Shown: positions 1 through 6,829 of the stretch, piece after piece | How positions within the stretch are numbered: position 1 is the first letter of the stretch | Layout: the number at the start of each line of letters is the position of its first letter | Origin: Clostridia bacterium | GTDB lineage: Bacteria > Bacillota > Clostridia > UBA1381 | Assembly (NCBI GenBank): GCA_017521775.1 | Contig: JAFXBO010000123.1 | Span: 1-7,624 of the forward strand | Direction: 5' to 3' | Length of the DNA: 7,624 bases | Program-made: the position numbers and the translations under genes | The notes under the pieces: generated by a model | Seen by the model: only the letters and a program-made list of their open reading frames with translations | What the model was told of the DNA's origin: nothing | Databases searched by the model: none

Positions 1-3000
1 AATCTACATTCATTTTGCCAAATGGACTACCTGTTCTACTACTATGCTCAAAGTAAACCTCAGCCTTTTTAGTTAAGCCGTCAGAAACTGAACTCAAGTC
101 AATGCCACTAATTCTATACTTCAAGTAAGTGTGTCCTTTACCCATGACTGAGAAGAACTGAGCCTTGTTTGCTGGTGTTTCCAATCCAGGAACAGTCATC
201 GAAATCTTATCAGAGTAGGAAACGGAAGGAACATTGTAATTAGTAACATACTCTTTGATGACCAATACGGTTGTATCTTCACTATACCAGCCCTTATTCA
301 AAGCAAGATTATCAGTAACTAAACCATCCAAGGATTTCTTAGCCTGATTAACCAATGTCAGATACTTTTGCTCGGATAACTTGGCGCCGGTTTGATGCTC
401 AAATCCTTTAAACACAGTTTTGTCTTTGCTTTCATCTACGAGTTTCATGCCTACCAGAGCCTCATATAATCCAGCATCTTTCTCTTTCAGAGCATCTATC
501 CCTACCACACTATAAGCACCAGTATTTCTATCCTGCAATTTTACACCTATAACTGAACCACCACGAACAATGAGTTCATGTGTGAATTCAGTAACGGTCT
601 TACCATTGTATTTGAGAACAGACAAAGCAAAGTTCTGATGTTTCTCTGCTCCTGTATAAATACGACCTGCATCAATTTCAAGTTTCTCCGTGGACTGACC
701 CTTAAACCCATTCCATAAGGTTAAGAACTTATTGTGGTAGTCAGCAGGCTTATAAGAACCTGCACCCCAGGAGTTTTTCAAATTGACACCATTTTTGTTT
801 GTGTTCAAGTCCAAGGCAAAGGTTTTAACTGTAAGGATTCCCATCTTGTCTTTATCCTCAGCACTTCTCTGAACCCTAAAGGTTGTATTTAAAGCTGTAC
901 CTTTATAAGCCACCTGCAGATTTCCTAACCCCATACTTCTTGCCGTTGTAAGAGCTCTTGTGTCAGTTGCAAATGATGAAGCATTACTCTGTTCATCAAC
1001 AAAAACCTTGAACTGCAAACTGTGGAACATCACAGGGTTAATAATTCTTGCCTGGTCTCCTACAACCCACTTTATTGAACTTTCGCCCTTGTCATTATCA
1101 AACAGCATAGCAACCTCAGGATAGACCTTCAACTCTGTGTCTATTTGATACGAGACAGTAGTCTTACCATTCTCAATAGTCATCTCAGGCTCGACTTCCA
1201 GCTTGTCAGAGCCCTTTGTAATGTATCTATCAAATTTGCTGTTTACATCATAATCAGCAGTAAGGTAAGTGACCTTTGAACTCTTAGGGCTGATTGTTTC
1301 AGGTAATGTGTAGCAAGCACACACATTATGGCAACCACTATGGTCTCCATCACTATCTGTGTGATGGCAGGTATAGTGATAACGGACACCATAGTTATGA
1401 GTATAAGTAGAGTTATTGAGGATACCAAATTTCAAAGCATCAGATTTCTCAACCCAACTTTCTCCTGTGTATGCTCCAGGAAGAACCGCAGTAGAGATAT
1501 TGTGCTGACTTAATCCTGTTTTTGTCTCACTGCTGGTAAGCCAACTTGCAGCCTTAATACCAAAAGTATCTGTTCCTTTTATCAAGTTCAGATTGCCTGT
1601 CATATCTACACTTGCTGAAGGACTACTATGAGTCACACTATAAGTACCTCGAGTTAAAGCCTTACTGTGTAAGTAGTTCTTGTAATTGTAGTTTGTTGGG
1701 TCATAGCTTGATGCTGTTACTAATCCATTAGGATTCAAAGTTTTATAACTGTAAGTCCCAGATGGACTTAATGTAGAGGAAGCATGGCCATTGTCAGCCT
1801 TCAACTTCAATCCCATATAAGCCTGAGTCAACCATCCTAAGTTATCTGTGTACTTGCTCAATCTCCATTGGTCAACAGTCAAATTATCACTCTCTACGGG
1901 TGGGGTCTCAGTTCTTTTCTCCCACTCAACATATATATTTTCATTTGGAGCCAATTCAATATTTGTTCTATTTGTCCCCTCCTGAATTGGGTTAGTAGGC
2001 ATATCCTCCAACAAAGGCAAGTCATCAGAGGTTGCCCATTTTTGGAACTCTATACCTTCCTCTAAGTCAGGTATATCAACTGTACCACCTTCATAAGAAC
2101 CATCACCTGATTCTTCAACAGGTATATCTACGGTTCTGATTTCTGTCTCTACCAAAACATTGTCTTTGTAAATACGGATGAAGTGTCTCATCTTTCTTTC
2201 AGGAATAACGACATATCTCAAATACAGAGTTGTAACTTCCTCCTCACCATCAGCATTTACATTGCTGCCTATGGTTACAGAAGTGGTTGGACCCATACCC
2301 ACTTCATCTACATTATCTCTAATCGCCAGCCTGTTTTTAACGGTGTAAGCCTCAAATCCAGGTCTGGAACTTAAAGGCCAAATAATAACATTGTCCAAAT
2401 CCTCAATGTAAACAGCCTCTAACAAACTCTGAGCATTAATAGCTCCAAATGTAGCAAGGGTTTTTGCTCTCTGAAGTGTCTCACTATTCTCTTTGTTCAG
2501 TTCACTTTCTATACCAGTCATCTTTATAGCTAAATAAAGGCTTTTATCAAGTTTTTTCAGAATGGCTTCTTTTGCAGCAGCATTAGGTGCATTTAAATAT
2601 TGGTTCACATAGGCCATATATTCTTTCTGTACTCTGTTCAACTGCTGATAGCTGGCGCTGTTCTTTCCATTTACAATGTCATCAATTTGTGTCAACAGAC
2701 CAAAACGGATACTCAAATTGTAAGACCATATATCCTCTGCATTAGGACTGATATTTAAGGATTTTGTCGTTGGTAGAGCATCTTCCCAACTCAAACTTTT
2801 GATTTCCTCTGACATATCAATAGGTGATGTGAAAATATCATTGAGGTATCCTGTACCATCCTCTATCTCTTTCACATTATCTACCTTAACTGTGCCTTTC
2901 TCATCCAGTTCTGCTTCTGCTACCTCTGTCTTGAGTTGCTTAAAAATAGGGGAGCCGTCTGCATTTACACCGGCAAGTTCTACATAAGAAGTTACTACCT

Positions 3001-3973
3001 TAGCAGGAGCACCATCTACATACACATCTACTGATACAGGGAAAACAAAGTGCATACCAACTGCACCAGCATATCTGAAGGTGTAATCACCTATACGGAT
3101 TTTTCCTGAATCTGCACTCTTACCATTTACTGTTATCGTGTACCCTGACTTCAAATGACCATCTGGGCTTGAAATCATATCTGGGTGGATGCAGCCAGCA
3201 GGCATTCCCTCCATACTATGAGGATTCTTTTGATTTACCCAACCCTTTGCATATCCAGCACTAAACCCACCACCAAAGATGGAGTATGTTTGATAACCAA
3301 AACCATTTGCTACAAAGGGAACCCACTTACTAAGAGCAATCTCATAATCATTTTTATAACTCAACTGTCTTTCTGTGTAGTAATTCAAAATAGGTTTTAC
3401 AGAGACTTTAATGGCATATTTTCCATTCTCTTTAACAATTCTTGCTGTTGCATCTGTAGCTAAAAGAGTACCATCTGCATTTGTAACCATTTCATATTGC
3501 TCAGTAGCCTCATTGAATTCTGTTTTTATATCATATAAAGAGCTCAAAGCTATATTGCTATCGCCTGAGGATAAATTGATGTAAACATTGCGCCCCTCTT
3601 TGATAGCCGTTTCTAATTCACTGCCAGAAGCCACATTATATGTAAATGTTTGTTCCTCTACGACTAAGGCTGAGTGCAGGTCAGCAACTCCACCCTCTGT
3701 CTTTGTCCAGTTCGAGTCATTTATACGAACTGAGTTATTTCCCCAATAACCACCTGAGTAGTGCCATATCTCAATGTCCCAAGATTGCTTTGAAGCATCT
3801 ACTACTTTTGTTATGTTAGGGTTTATTTCTTCTTGAGCCTTTTCAGCATAAATTTTTACATTGCTGATGCTCTCTGCTGCACTCACTTCAACTGTCGGTA
3901 CAACTCCAAGAGCAACAGACCCTATCAAAATCAAAGAAAGAAACCCTGATAAAGCCCTTTTCATTATGCTCAT
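1..3973 (-). CDS. Giant secreted surface protein, 3' end beyond the window (at least 1324 residues)
   Basis: One uninterrupted frame reads from an ATG at 3973 to the window edge; I checked the phase at several points and saw no stop. The start is set by an AAGGAGG site 8 bases upstream. Residues 1-32 form a signal peptide: MSIMKR, a hydrophobic stretch, then a VSA|AES cleavage site. There is no lipobox. The mature part is rich in Thr, Ser, Asn, Tyr and beta-type sequence, as in extracellular proteins. Roughly residues 415-520 look alpha-helical. Residues near 560-690 resemble Ig-like or repeat-type surface domains (RYVVIPERKM at 586, YVEWEKR near 682). Four of the five cysteines I see are clustered at 869-887 among histidines and aspartates. 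No enzyme motif is recognised and the C-terminal anchor, if any, is not visible. It follows the SLH gene by 15 bases and is surely co-transcribed. Large DUF5704/Athe_2463-type clostridial proteins come to mind, but I cannot confirm membership. Function unknown. Confidence 0.9.
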   Translation of the reverse strand, partial: MSIMKRALSGFLSLILIGSVALGVVPTVEVSAAESISNVKIYAEKAQEEINPNITKVVDASKQSWDIEIWHYSGGYWGNNSVRINDSNWTKTEGGVADLHSALVVEEQTFTYNVASGSELETAIKEGRNVYINLSSGDSNIALSSLYDIKTEFNEATEQYEMVTNADGTLLATDATARIVKENGKYAIKVSVKPILNYYTERQLSYKNDYEIALSKWVPFVANGFGYQTYSIFGGGFSAGYAKGWVNQKNPHSMEGMPAGCIHPDMISSPDGHLKSGYTITVNGKSADSGKIRIGDYTFRYAGAVGMHFVFPVSVDVYVDGAPAKVVTSYVELAGVNADGSPIFKQLKTEVAEAELDEKGTVKVDNVKEIEDGTGYLNDIFTSPIDMSEEIKSLSWEDALPTTKSLNISPNAEDIWSYNLSIRFGLLTQIDDIVNGKNSASYQQLNRVQKEYMAYVNQYLNAPNAAAKEAILKKLDKSLYLAIKMTGIESELNKENSETLQRAKTLATFGAINAQSLLEAVYIEDLDNVIIWPLSSRPGFEAYTVKNRLAIRDNVDEVGMGPTTSVTIGSNVNADGEEEVTTLYLRYVVIPERKMRHFIRIYKDNVLVETEIRTVDIPVEESGDGSYEGGTVDIPDLEEGIEFQKWATSDDLPLLEDMPTNPIQEGTNRTNIELAPNENIYVEWEKRTETPPVESDNLTVDQWRLSKYTDNLGWLTQAYMGLKLKADNGHASSTLSPSGTYSYKTLNPNGLVTASSYDPTNYNYKNYLHSKALTRGTYSVTHSSPSASVDMTGNLNLIKGTDTFGIKAASWLTSSETKTGLSQHNISTAVLPGAYTGESWVEKSDALKFGILNNSTYTHNYGVRYHYTCHHTDSDGDHSGCHNVCACYTLPETISPKSSKVTYLTADYDVNSKFDRYITKGSDKLEVEPEMTIENGKTTVSYQIDTELKVYPEVAMLFDNDKGESSIKWVVGDQARIINPVMFHSLQFKVFVDEQSNASSFATDTRALTTARSMGLGNLQVAYKGTALNTTFRVQRSAEDKDKMGILTVKTFALDLNTNKNGVNLKNSWGAGSYKPADYHNKFLTLWNGFKGQSTEKLEIDAGRIYTGAEKHQNFALSVLKYNGKTVTEFTHELIVRGGSVIGVKLQDRNTGAYSVVGIDALKEKDAGLYEALVGMKLVDESKDKTVFKGFEHQTGAKLSEQKYLTLVNQAKKSLDGLVTDNLALNKGWYSEDTTVLVIKEYVTNYNVPSVSYSDKISMTVPGLETPANKAQFFSVMGKGHTYLKYRISGIDLSSVSDGLTKKAEVYFEHSSRTGSPFGKMNVD

Positions 3974-3981
3974 ACGAATTA

Positions 3982-3988
3982 CCTCCTT
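3982..3988 (-). promoter_or_regulatory. Shine-Dalgarno site of the giant secreted protein
   Basis: AAGGAGG on the minus strand, 8 bases before the ATG at 3973. It begins at the very next base after the TAA stop (3989-3991) of the SLH gene, so ribosomes ending there stand on this site. It selects the ATG at 3973 over the second in-frame ATG three codons later, which would have a 17-base spacing. Confidence 0.85.
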
Positions 3989-5518
3989 TTACCAATTAAA
4001 AATATGTGTTGTATCAAATTTCTCCCAAGAAGCATCGGAAGAATTGGTAGAGGATTGTCTTAACACTTCACCATCTGCATCTGTGGAAAGCTTATGGGAT
4101 ACCATGCTTTCTTTGTCCTCATTTACAACTGCTATCTCTAAAATAGCCATATCAATATCGCTCGTTGTCTTACCTTCATACTCGCTGTGAACTTCTATCA
4201 CTTGCTGTCCTTCTTTTCCTTCTGTCATTCTTCTTGTAGTTGAATACACATACTCGCCCTTGCTATCATAGGCTGCAACATACCAATCCCACTCAAAGCC
4301 ATCAGGCAGTTCAGGCAAATTGATAGATACATACATCTTGCCATTTTCTTTATAAAAACGAGCAGAAGATAAGGCTTTCAAATCATACTCAGTAGAAGGT
4401 GCTGTTCTCATACGACCAGCATACATGCCCTCTGTGATGACCAAATCATTTTCAACCTTAACCTCTGTCTTGGTATTTACTGTGCTCATATCTCTACGAC
4501 CATCCTTCTCAGTTGTACGAAGAATAATGGTGGAAGCCTCTGCTCTTGTGAGGCTTGAAGTAGGATTGAAGTTGCCTGCACCATCACCAACAACAATGCC
4601 CTTTGCATACTGCTGCAGCACATAGTACTCATACTTTGTACCATCAATCTTTGAAAAGTCTTTGATAAGGTTTTCAATGTCATCGGTGTTCAAAGATGCC
4701 TCACCCAACACCTCTTGAACTGCTCGCTCTGTAAACATAGCAGCCTCGGCTCTACTGATTGGTTTAGTGAAATCAAAAACTTCACCTGACTTCAATATGT
4801 TGTTCTCATAAGATGCAGAAACGGCACCTGCATACCAGGCATCTCCATCCCCTGCTACATAAGAACTCTTTGCTCCCGTAGTCCTTACAAGCAAAGCAAG
4901 ATACTCTGCATAGGAGATGGTGTTATTAGGCTTAAATGTACCATCAGGGAAGCCTGTGATGATTCCTGAGTTCGTCATCTTCATAACTGTGTCATAGTAC
5001 CAAGCTCCCTTTACAACATCAGGGAAAGTCCTTGCAGTTGCTCTACTTTGTGCTGTATAAGAAGTTCCAAACAAAGAAGCTCTTGCCATATCAATGGCTA
5101 CCTGAACGGTTTTTGTCTCAGATAATTTCAAGTCCTTGATTAAATTCTCAGCACGATTTAACAAACTTTCAACCTGAGTAGTAGCTTGACCTGCTTTTTC
5201 TAAACAGGTAATAGTGACGGCTAATTCTCTAAGTCCCTCATTTGTAACTAACCCTTTGCCCTTTAACTCTTCCAAAGCATTGAGGGTGTTTACCATTGCG
5301 CTGATAGCTGCCTCATGGGTTCTAAACTCTACCATAATAGCAGTAGGATTCTCAGGAACAGTAGAGATAGATGCTGCATAAGCCTGTATTGAAAAGCTAC
5401 CCACAGCAATAGCTAAAGCCATTGAACTTAATAAGACTTTACCTACCACTCCTTTAAATTCAGTTTTGCATTTTTTTCTACGACCATGAACGGTCTCTTG
5501 ATATACTTCTACTCTCAT
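3989..5518 (-). CDS. Secreted S-layer homology (SLH) protein with three SLH domains
   Basis: A 509-residue exported protein expected to bind secondary cell-wall polymer through SLH domains. The ATG at 5518 is chosen because an AAGGAGG site lies 8 bases upstream; the ATG at 5560 would give a 46-base overlap with the peptidase gene and a non-signal-like extension. The signal peptide has an unusually long basic N-region (RRKKCK at 13-18), a hydrophobic core at about 28-44 and cleavage after AYA (residue 48). Residues 50-160 look helical. SLH1 spans about 164-216 (TFPDV, then GIITGFPDGTFKPN), SLH2 about 223-272 and SLH3 about 287-337. The TRAE-type motif is SYAE at 202-205 in SLH1, SRAE at 255-258 in SLH2 and TRAE at 324-327 in SLH3, so SLH1 lacks the arginine. 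Residues 338-509 are beta-rich, contain an FEWDWYVAAYD stretch, match no family I know and end in FNW. It lies between the peptidase and the giant protein. The SLH assignment is firm; the role of the C-terminal half is not. Confidence 0.93.
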   Translation of the reverse strand: MRVEVYQETVHGRRKKCKTEFKGVVGKVLLSSMALAIAVGSFSIQAYAASISTVPENPTAIMVEFRTHEAAISAMVNTLNALEELKGKGLVTNEGLRELAVTITCLEKAGQATTQVESLLNRAENLIKDLKLSETKTVQVAIDMARASLFGTSYTAQSRATARTFPDVVKGAWYYDTVMKMTNSGIITGFPDGTFKPNNTISYAEYLALLVRTTGAKSSYVAGDGDAWYAGAVSASYENNILKSGEVFDFTKPISRAEAAMFTERAVQEVLGEASLNTDDIENLIKDFSKIDGTKYEYYVLQQYAKGIVVGDGAGNFNPTSSLTRAEASTIILRTTEKDGRRDMSTVNTKTEVKVENDLVITEGMYAGRMRTAPSTEYDLKALSSARFYKENGKMYVSINLPELPDGFEWDWYVAAYDSKGEYVYSTTRRMTEGKEGQQVIEVHSEYEGKTTSDIDMAILEIAVVNEDKESMVSHKLSTDADGEVLRQSSTNSSDASWEKFDTTHIFNW

Positions 5519-6060
5519 ATAGATTTCCTCCTTATCTTTATTTTTCTGATTTTGTCCCAAAATACTATTACAACCAAACCAATAACAACGATGAGGGCAA
5601 TGCCAGTTCCTACTACCTTCCTCGCTGTACTATCTTCAACAATGTCACCGCAAAGCAAAGAAATAATAGGTTCAAAAATATTTGTGTTGTAAACAACCTT
5701 GCCTATATACTCATCCTCTGTGGTCACCCAGACATCAACCATCATGTTGTTATCACCCACAGTCATAACTGCTTTACCTTCATCTGTAACACCTACCTGA
5801 TGAACTCTGTGATTTACATAGCGACCTATACCTGCTTCAAAAAGAATAATGTCACCTACCTCTATGTCCTTAAATGGGAATGAAGTATCTGTTATCAACA
5901 ACCCATTAGTCATAATCACAGGCTCCATACTTGGAGAAATACAAGTAGTCACTTCCAAATTAGGATTCAATTCAGGGATACAATAAAAACCTACACATCC
6001 TAAAACATAGGCACAAATCATCACTAAAACCACAGCACACATTTTTCTAATAATCTTCAT
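5515..6060 (-). CDS. SipW-like (ER-type) signal peptidase I
   Basis: A 181-residue membrane peptidase that cleaves signal peptides of exported proteins on the outer face of the membrane. An N-terminal membrane segment covers about 8-28. The nucleophile box SPSMEP carries the likely catalytic Ser44. GDIILF follows at 69-74. The general-base box VNHRV carries His84 where bacterial Lep-type enzymes have lysine, which marks the Ser/His class seen in SipW and in archaeal and ER signalases. The box VGDNN at 101-105 with Asp109 and the closing IGKV at 119-122 complete the fold. A second membrane segment at about 149-168 is followed by a basic tail (KIRKIKIRRK). The ATG at 6060 has an AAGG site upstream; the ATG at 6153 would overlap the preceding gene and add a non-signal-like stretch. 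The TGA stop shares bases with the SLH gene's ATG. Such enzymes often serve specific substrates (SipW with TasA), so the two downstream exported proteins are the natural candidates; that link is inferred. Confidence 0.93.
   Translation of the reverse strand: MKIIRKMCAVVLVMICAYVLGCVGFYCIPELNPNLEVTTCISPSMEPVIMTNGLLITDTSFPFKDIEVGDIILFEAGIGRYVNHRVHQVGVTDEGKAVMTVGDNNMMVDVWVTTEDEYIGKVVYNTNIFEPIISLLCGDIVEDSTARKVVGTGIALIVVIGLVVIVFWDKIRKIKIRRKSI
5527..5533 (-). promoter_or_regulatory. Shine-Dalgarno site deciding the SLH protein start
   Basis: AAGGAGG on the minus strand with an 8-base spacer to the ATG at 5518. It lies inside the last codons of the signal peptidase gene. It is the reason for rejecting the longer reading frame that begins at 5560. 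Confidence 0.85.
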
Positions 6061-6098
6061 AGCAAATACCTTCTTTTCTATAAGTAGTCTCAAATCCT

Positions 6099-6398
6099 TT
6101 AACCTTGAATTGCCTCTTTTATAGCCATAGCAACCACTTCTGTTTTCTTGCACTTATGCTTGTCAGCATATTCTTCAACTGCTTTGAAAACACACTCTGA
6201 ACATCGAACATTCACAAAACACTTAGGGTCATAAGGCCTTTTCCTTTTCTCTATAACAGCACCATCATCTTCTAAAAGGACCGCCAAAGACATCAGCACA
6301 TATTCAGCCATTGGTTGACCCCTCATCTGGATAAATCGTGTGAAGTTTTGATACTCCTGCTCTGTCAGAGTAGTGAAAACCCTCTTTGATTTCTTCAT
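6099..6398 (-). CDS. Tandem ribbon-helix-helix DNA-binding protein (putative)
   Basis: A 99-residue soluble basic protein, first gene of the four-gene unit. The ATG at 6398 follows an AGGAGGAGG site; the ATG at 6473 would add 25 residues without a better site. Two segments each read as a beta strand followed by two helices, the RHH pattern: residues 6-42 (RVFTTLTEQEYQNFTRFIQ, then EYVLMSLAVLL) and residues 60-97 (FVNVRCSECVFKAVEEYA, then KKTEVVAMAIKEAI). A charged linker, KRKRPYDPK, joins them. The second unit is the clearer match and contains four cysteines (60, 66, 69, 83). RHH proteins bind DNA as intertwined dimers, and tandem single-chain versions exist, such as F-plasmid TraY. A role as repressor of this unit, or as an accessory protein of a mobile element, is inferred from position and fold. 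I did not recognise a named family. It is followed after 38 bases by the signal peptidase. Confidence 0.8.
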   Translation of the reverse strand: MKKSKRVFTTLTEQEYQNFTRFIQMRGQPMAEYVLMSLAVLLEDDGAVIEKRKRPYDPKCFVNVRCSECVFKAVEEYADKHKCKKTEVVAMAIKEAIQG

Positions 6399-6402
6399 AA
6401 AA

Positions 6403-6412
6403 CCTCCTCCTC
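6403..6412 (-). promoter_or_regulatory. Shine-Dalgarno site of the tandem RHH gene
   Basis: GAGGAGGAGG on the minus strand holds two overlapping AGGAGG registers, 4 and 7 bases before the ATG at 6398. It decides the start of the tandem RHH gene. Confidence 0.8.
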
Positions 6413-6466
6413 TCAACCCCTTTTCTATAAGAACATAATTTTTACTGGAGCCTAAAACGATATAAC

Positions 6467-6492
6467 TGTCCAAAAATTATCCGTATGTCCAA
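6467..6492 (-). promoter_or_regulatory. Direct repeat TTGGACA-N12-TTGGACA, candidate operator
   Basis: On the minus strand TTGGACA occurs at 6492-6486 and again at 6473-6467, a period of 19 bases, in the only sizeable gap ahead of the four-gene unit. The six bases TGGACA inside each copy match a -35 box at five of six positions, but neither copy has a good -10 at 16-18 bases. The pair may be an operator, possibly for the RHH protein encoded immediately downstream. No convincing -35/-10 pair was found elsewhere in the gap, so the promoter of the unit is not located. Confidence 0.4.
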
Positions 6493-6518
6493 TTTATTTT
6501 TTTCATGTCTAAAAACAA

Positions 6519-6554
6519 AACAAGAGGATGCTCACATTCAAGCATCCTCTTGTT
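6519..6554 (-). terminator. Strong intrinsic terminator behind the DUF4314-like gene
   Basis: A perfect 14-bp inverted repeat: AACAAGAGGATGCT on the plus strand at 6519-6532 pairs with AGCATCCTCTTGTT at 6541-6554, around an 8-base loop. Read on the minus strand, the hairpin is followed by a T-rich run (TTGTTTTGTTTTT). The stem includes two bases of the TAA stop of the DUF4314-like gene. On the plus strand the T-run is poor, so it works mainly for minus-strand transcripts. It separates the upstream small genes from the secretion unit. Confidence 0.9.
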
Positions 6555-6765
6555 ATTTCAGTCTTTTGAACTTGTCTACTTCCTCAATAAGAGAAAGTGT
6601 GCTGCCATTATCCCATAGCATATGAATGTTGCCGGCATCATCTACATAGTCTACCGACCCTTGGGTGCCAGGTGGAACTCCTCTCATATCTTCCATATGG
6701 ATGAGTTCAATTCTATCCCCAGGTTTATATGTGCGACGAAGGGCCTCAACTCTGGTATAACCCAT
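6553..6765 (-). CDS. DUF4314-like small protein
   Basis: A 70-residue soluble protein with the sequence pattern I associate with DUF4314: YKPGDRIELIHMEDMRGVPPGTQGSV at about 13-38, then DDAGNIHMLWDNGSTLSL at about 42-59. This Gly/Pro-rich, beta-strand arrangement resembles a small SH3-like barrel. The domain's biochemical role is unknown; it recurs in plasmid, phage and conjugative-element gene sets of gut Bacillota, which is the main hint of mobile DNA here. The ATG at 6765 has a modest AGGTAGG-type site upstream. A possible promoter lies in the 64-base gap before it, and the intrinsic terminator begins at its stop codon, so it may be the last gene of the upstream operon or a single-gene transcript. 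Confidence 0.82.
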   Translation of the reverse strand: MGYTRVEALRRTYKPGDRIELIHMEDMRGVPPGTQGSVDYVDDAGNIHMLWDNGSTLSLIEEVDKFKRLK

Positions 6766-6788
6766 ACGAACACCTACCTTGTAATGCT

Positions 6789-6817
6789 ATTCTAACGGAC
6801 TTAACAACTGAAGCCAA
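6789..6817 (-). promoter_or_regulatory. Possible sigma-A-type promoter for the DUF4314-like gene
   Basis: On the minus strand TTGGCT (6817-6812, four of six to consensus) and TAGAAT (6794-6789, five of six) are separated by exactly 17 bases. A transcript would start about 17 bases before the ATG at 6765, leaving room only for the ribosome site. Such matches also arise by chance in AT-rich DNA, and read-through from the upstream gene is equally possible. Confidence 0.35.
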
Positions 6818-6829
6818 GGAAATTTATCT

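Noticed and set aside
1243..1428. Minus-strand 61-residue frame rich in Ile, Thr and Val and resembling a membrane peptide
   Set aside because: It lies in another frame over the Cys/His cluster of the giant protein, whose own frame I verified codon by codon here; the hydrophobicity comes from the out-of-frame reading.
3185..3463. Plus-strand open frame of 92 residues inside the giant gene
   Set aside because: Antisense to a continuous coding frame with protein-like composition; no ribosome site or motif.
3861..4190. Plus-strand open frame of 109 residues spanning the junction of the SLH and giant-protein genes
   Set aside because: It lies antisense to two well-supported genes, has no ribosome site and no recognisable domain; a shadow frame.
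6061..6153. N-terminal extension of the signal peptidase to the ATG at 6153
   Set aside because: It would overlap the RHH gene by 55 bases and place a polar stretch before the membrane anchor; the ATG at 6060 has an AAGG site.
6399..6473. N-terminal extension of the RHH gene to the ATG at 6473
   Set aside because: The ATG at 6398 has a strong AGGAGG site, and the extension would run through the candidate operator and the ribosome site.
6421..6510. Promoter boxes such as GATAAT or TATAGA ahead of the RHH gene
   Set aside because: Single -10-like matches exist, but none has a reasonable -35 at 16-18 bases, so no promoter is annotated there.
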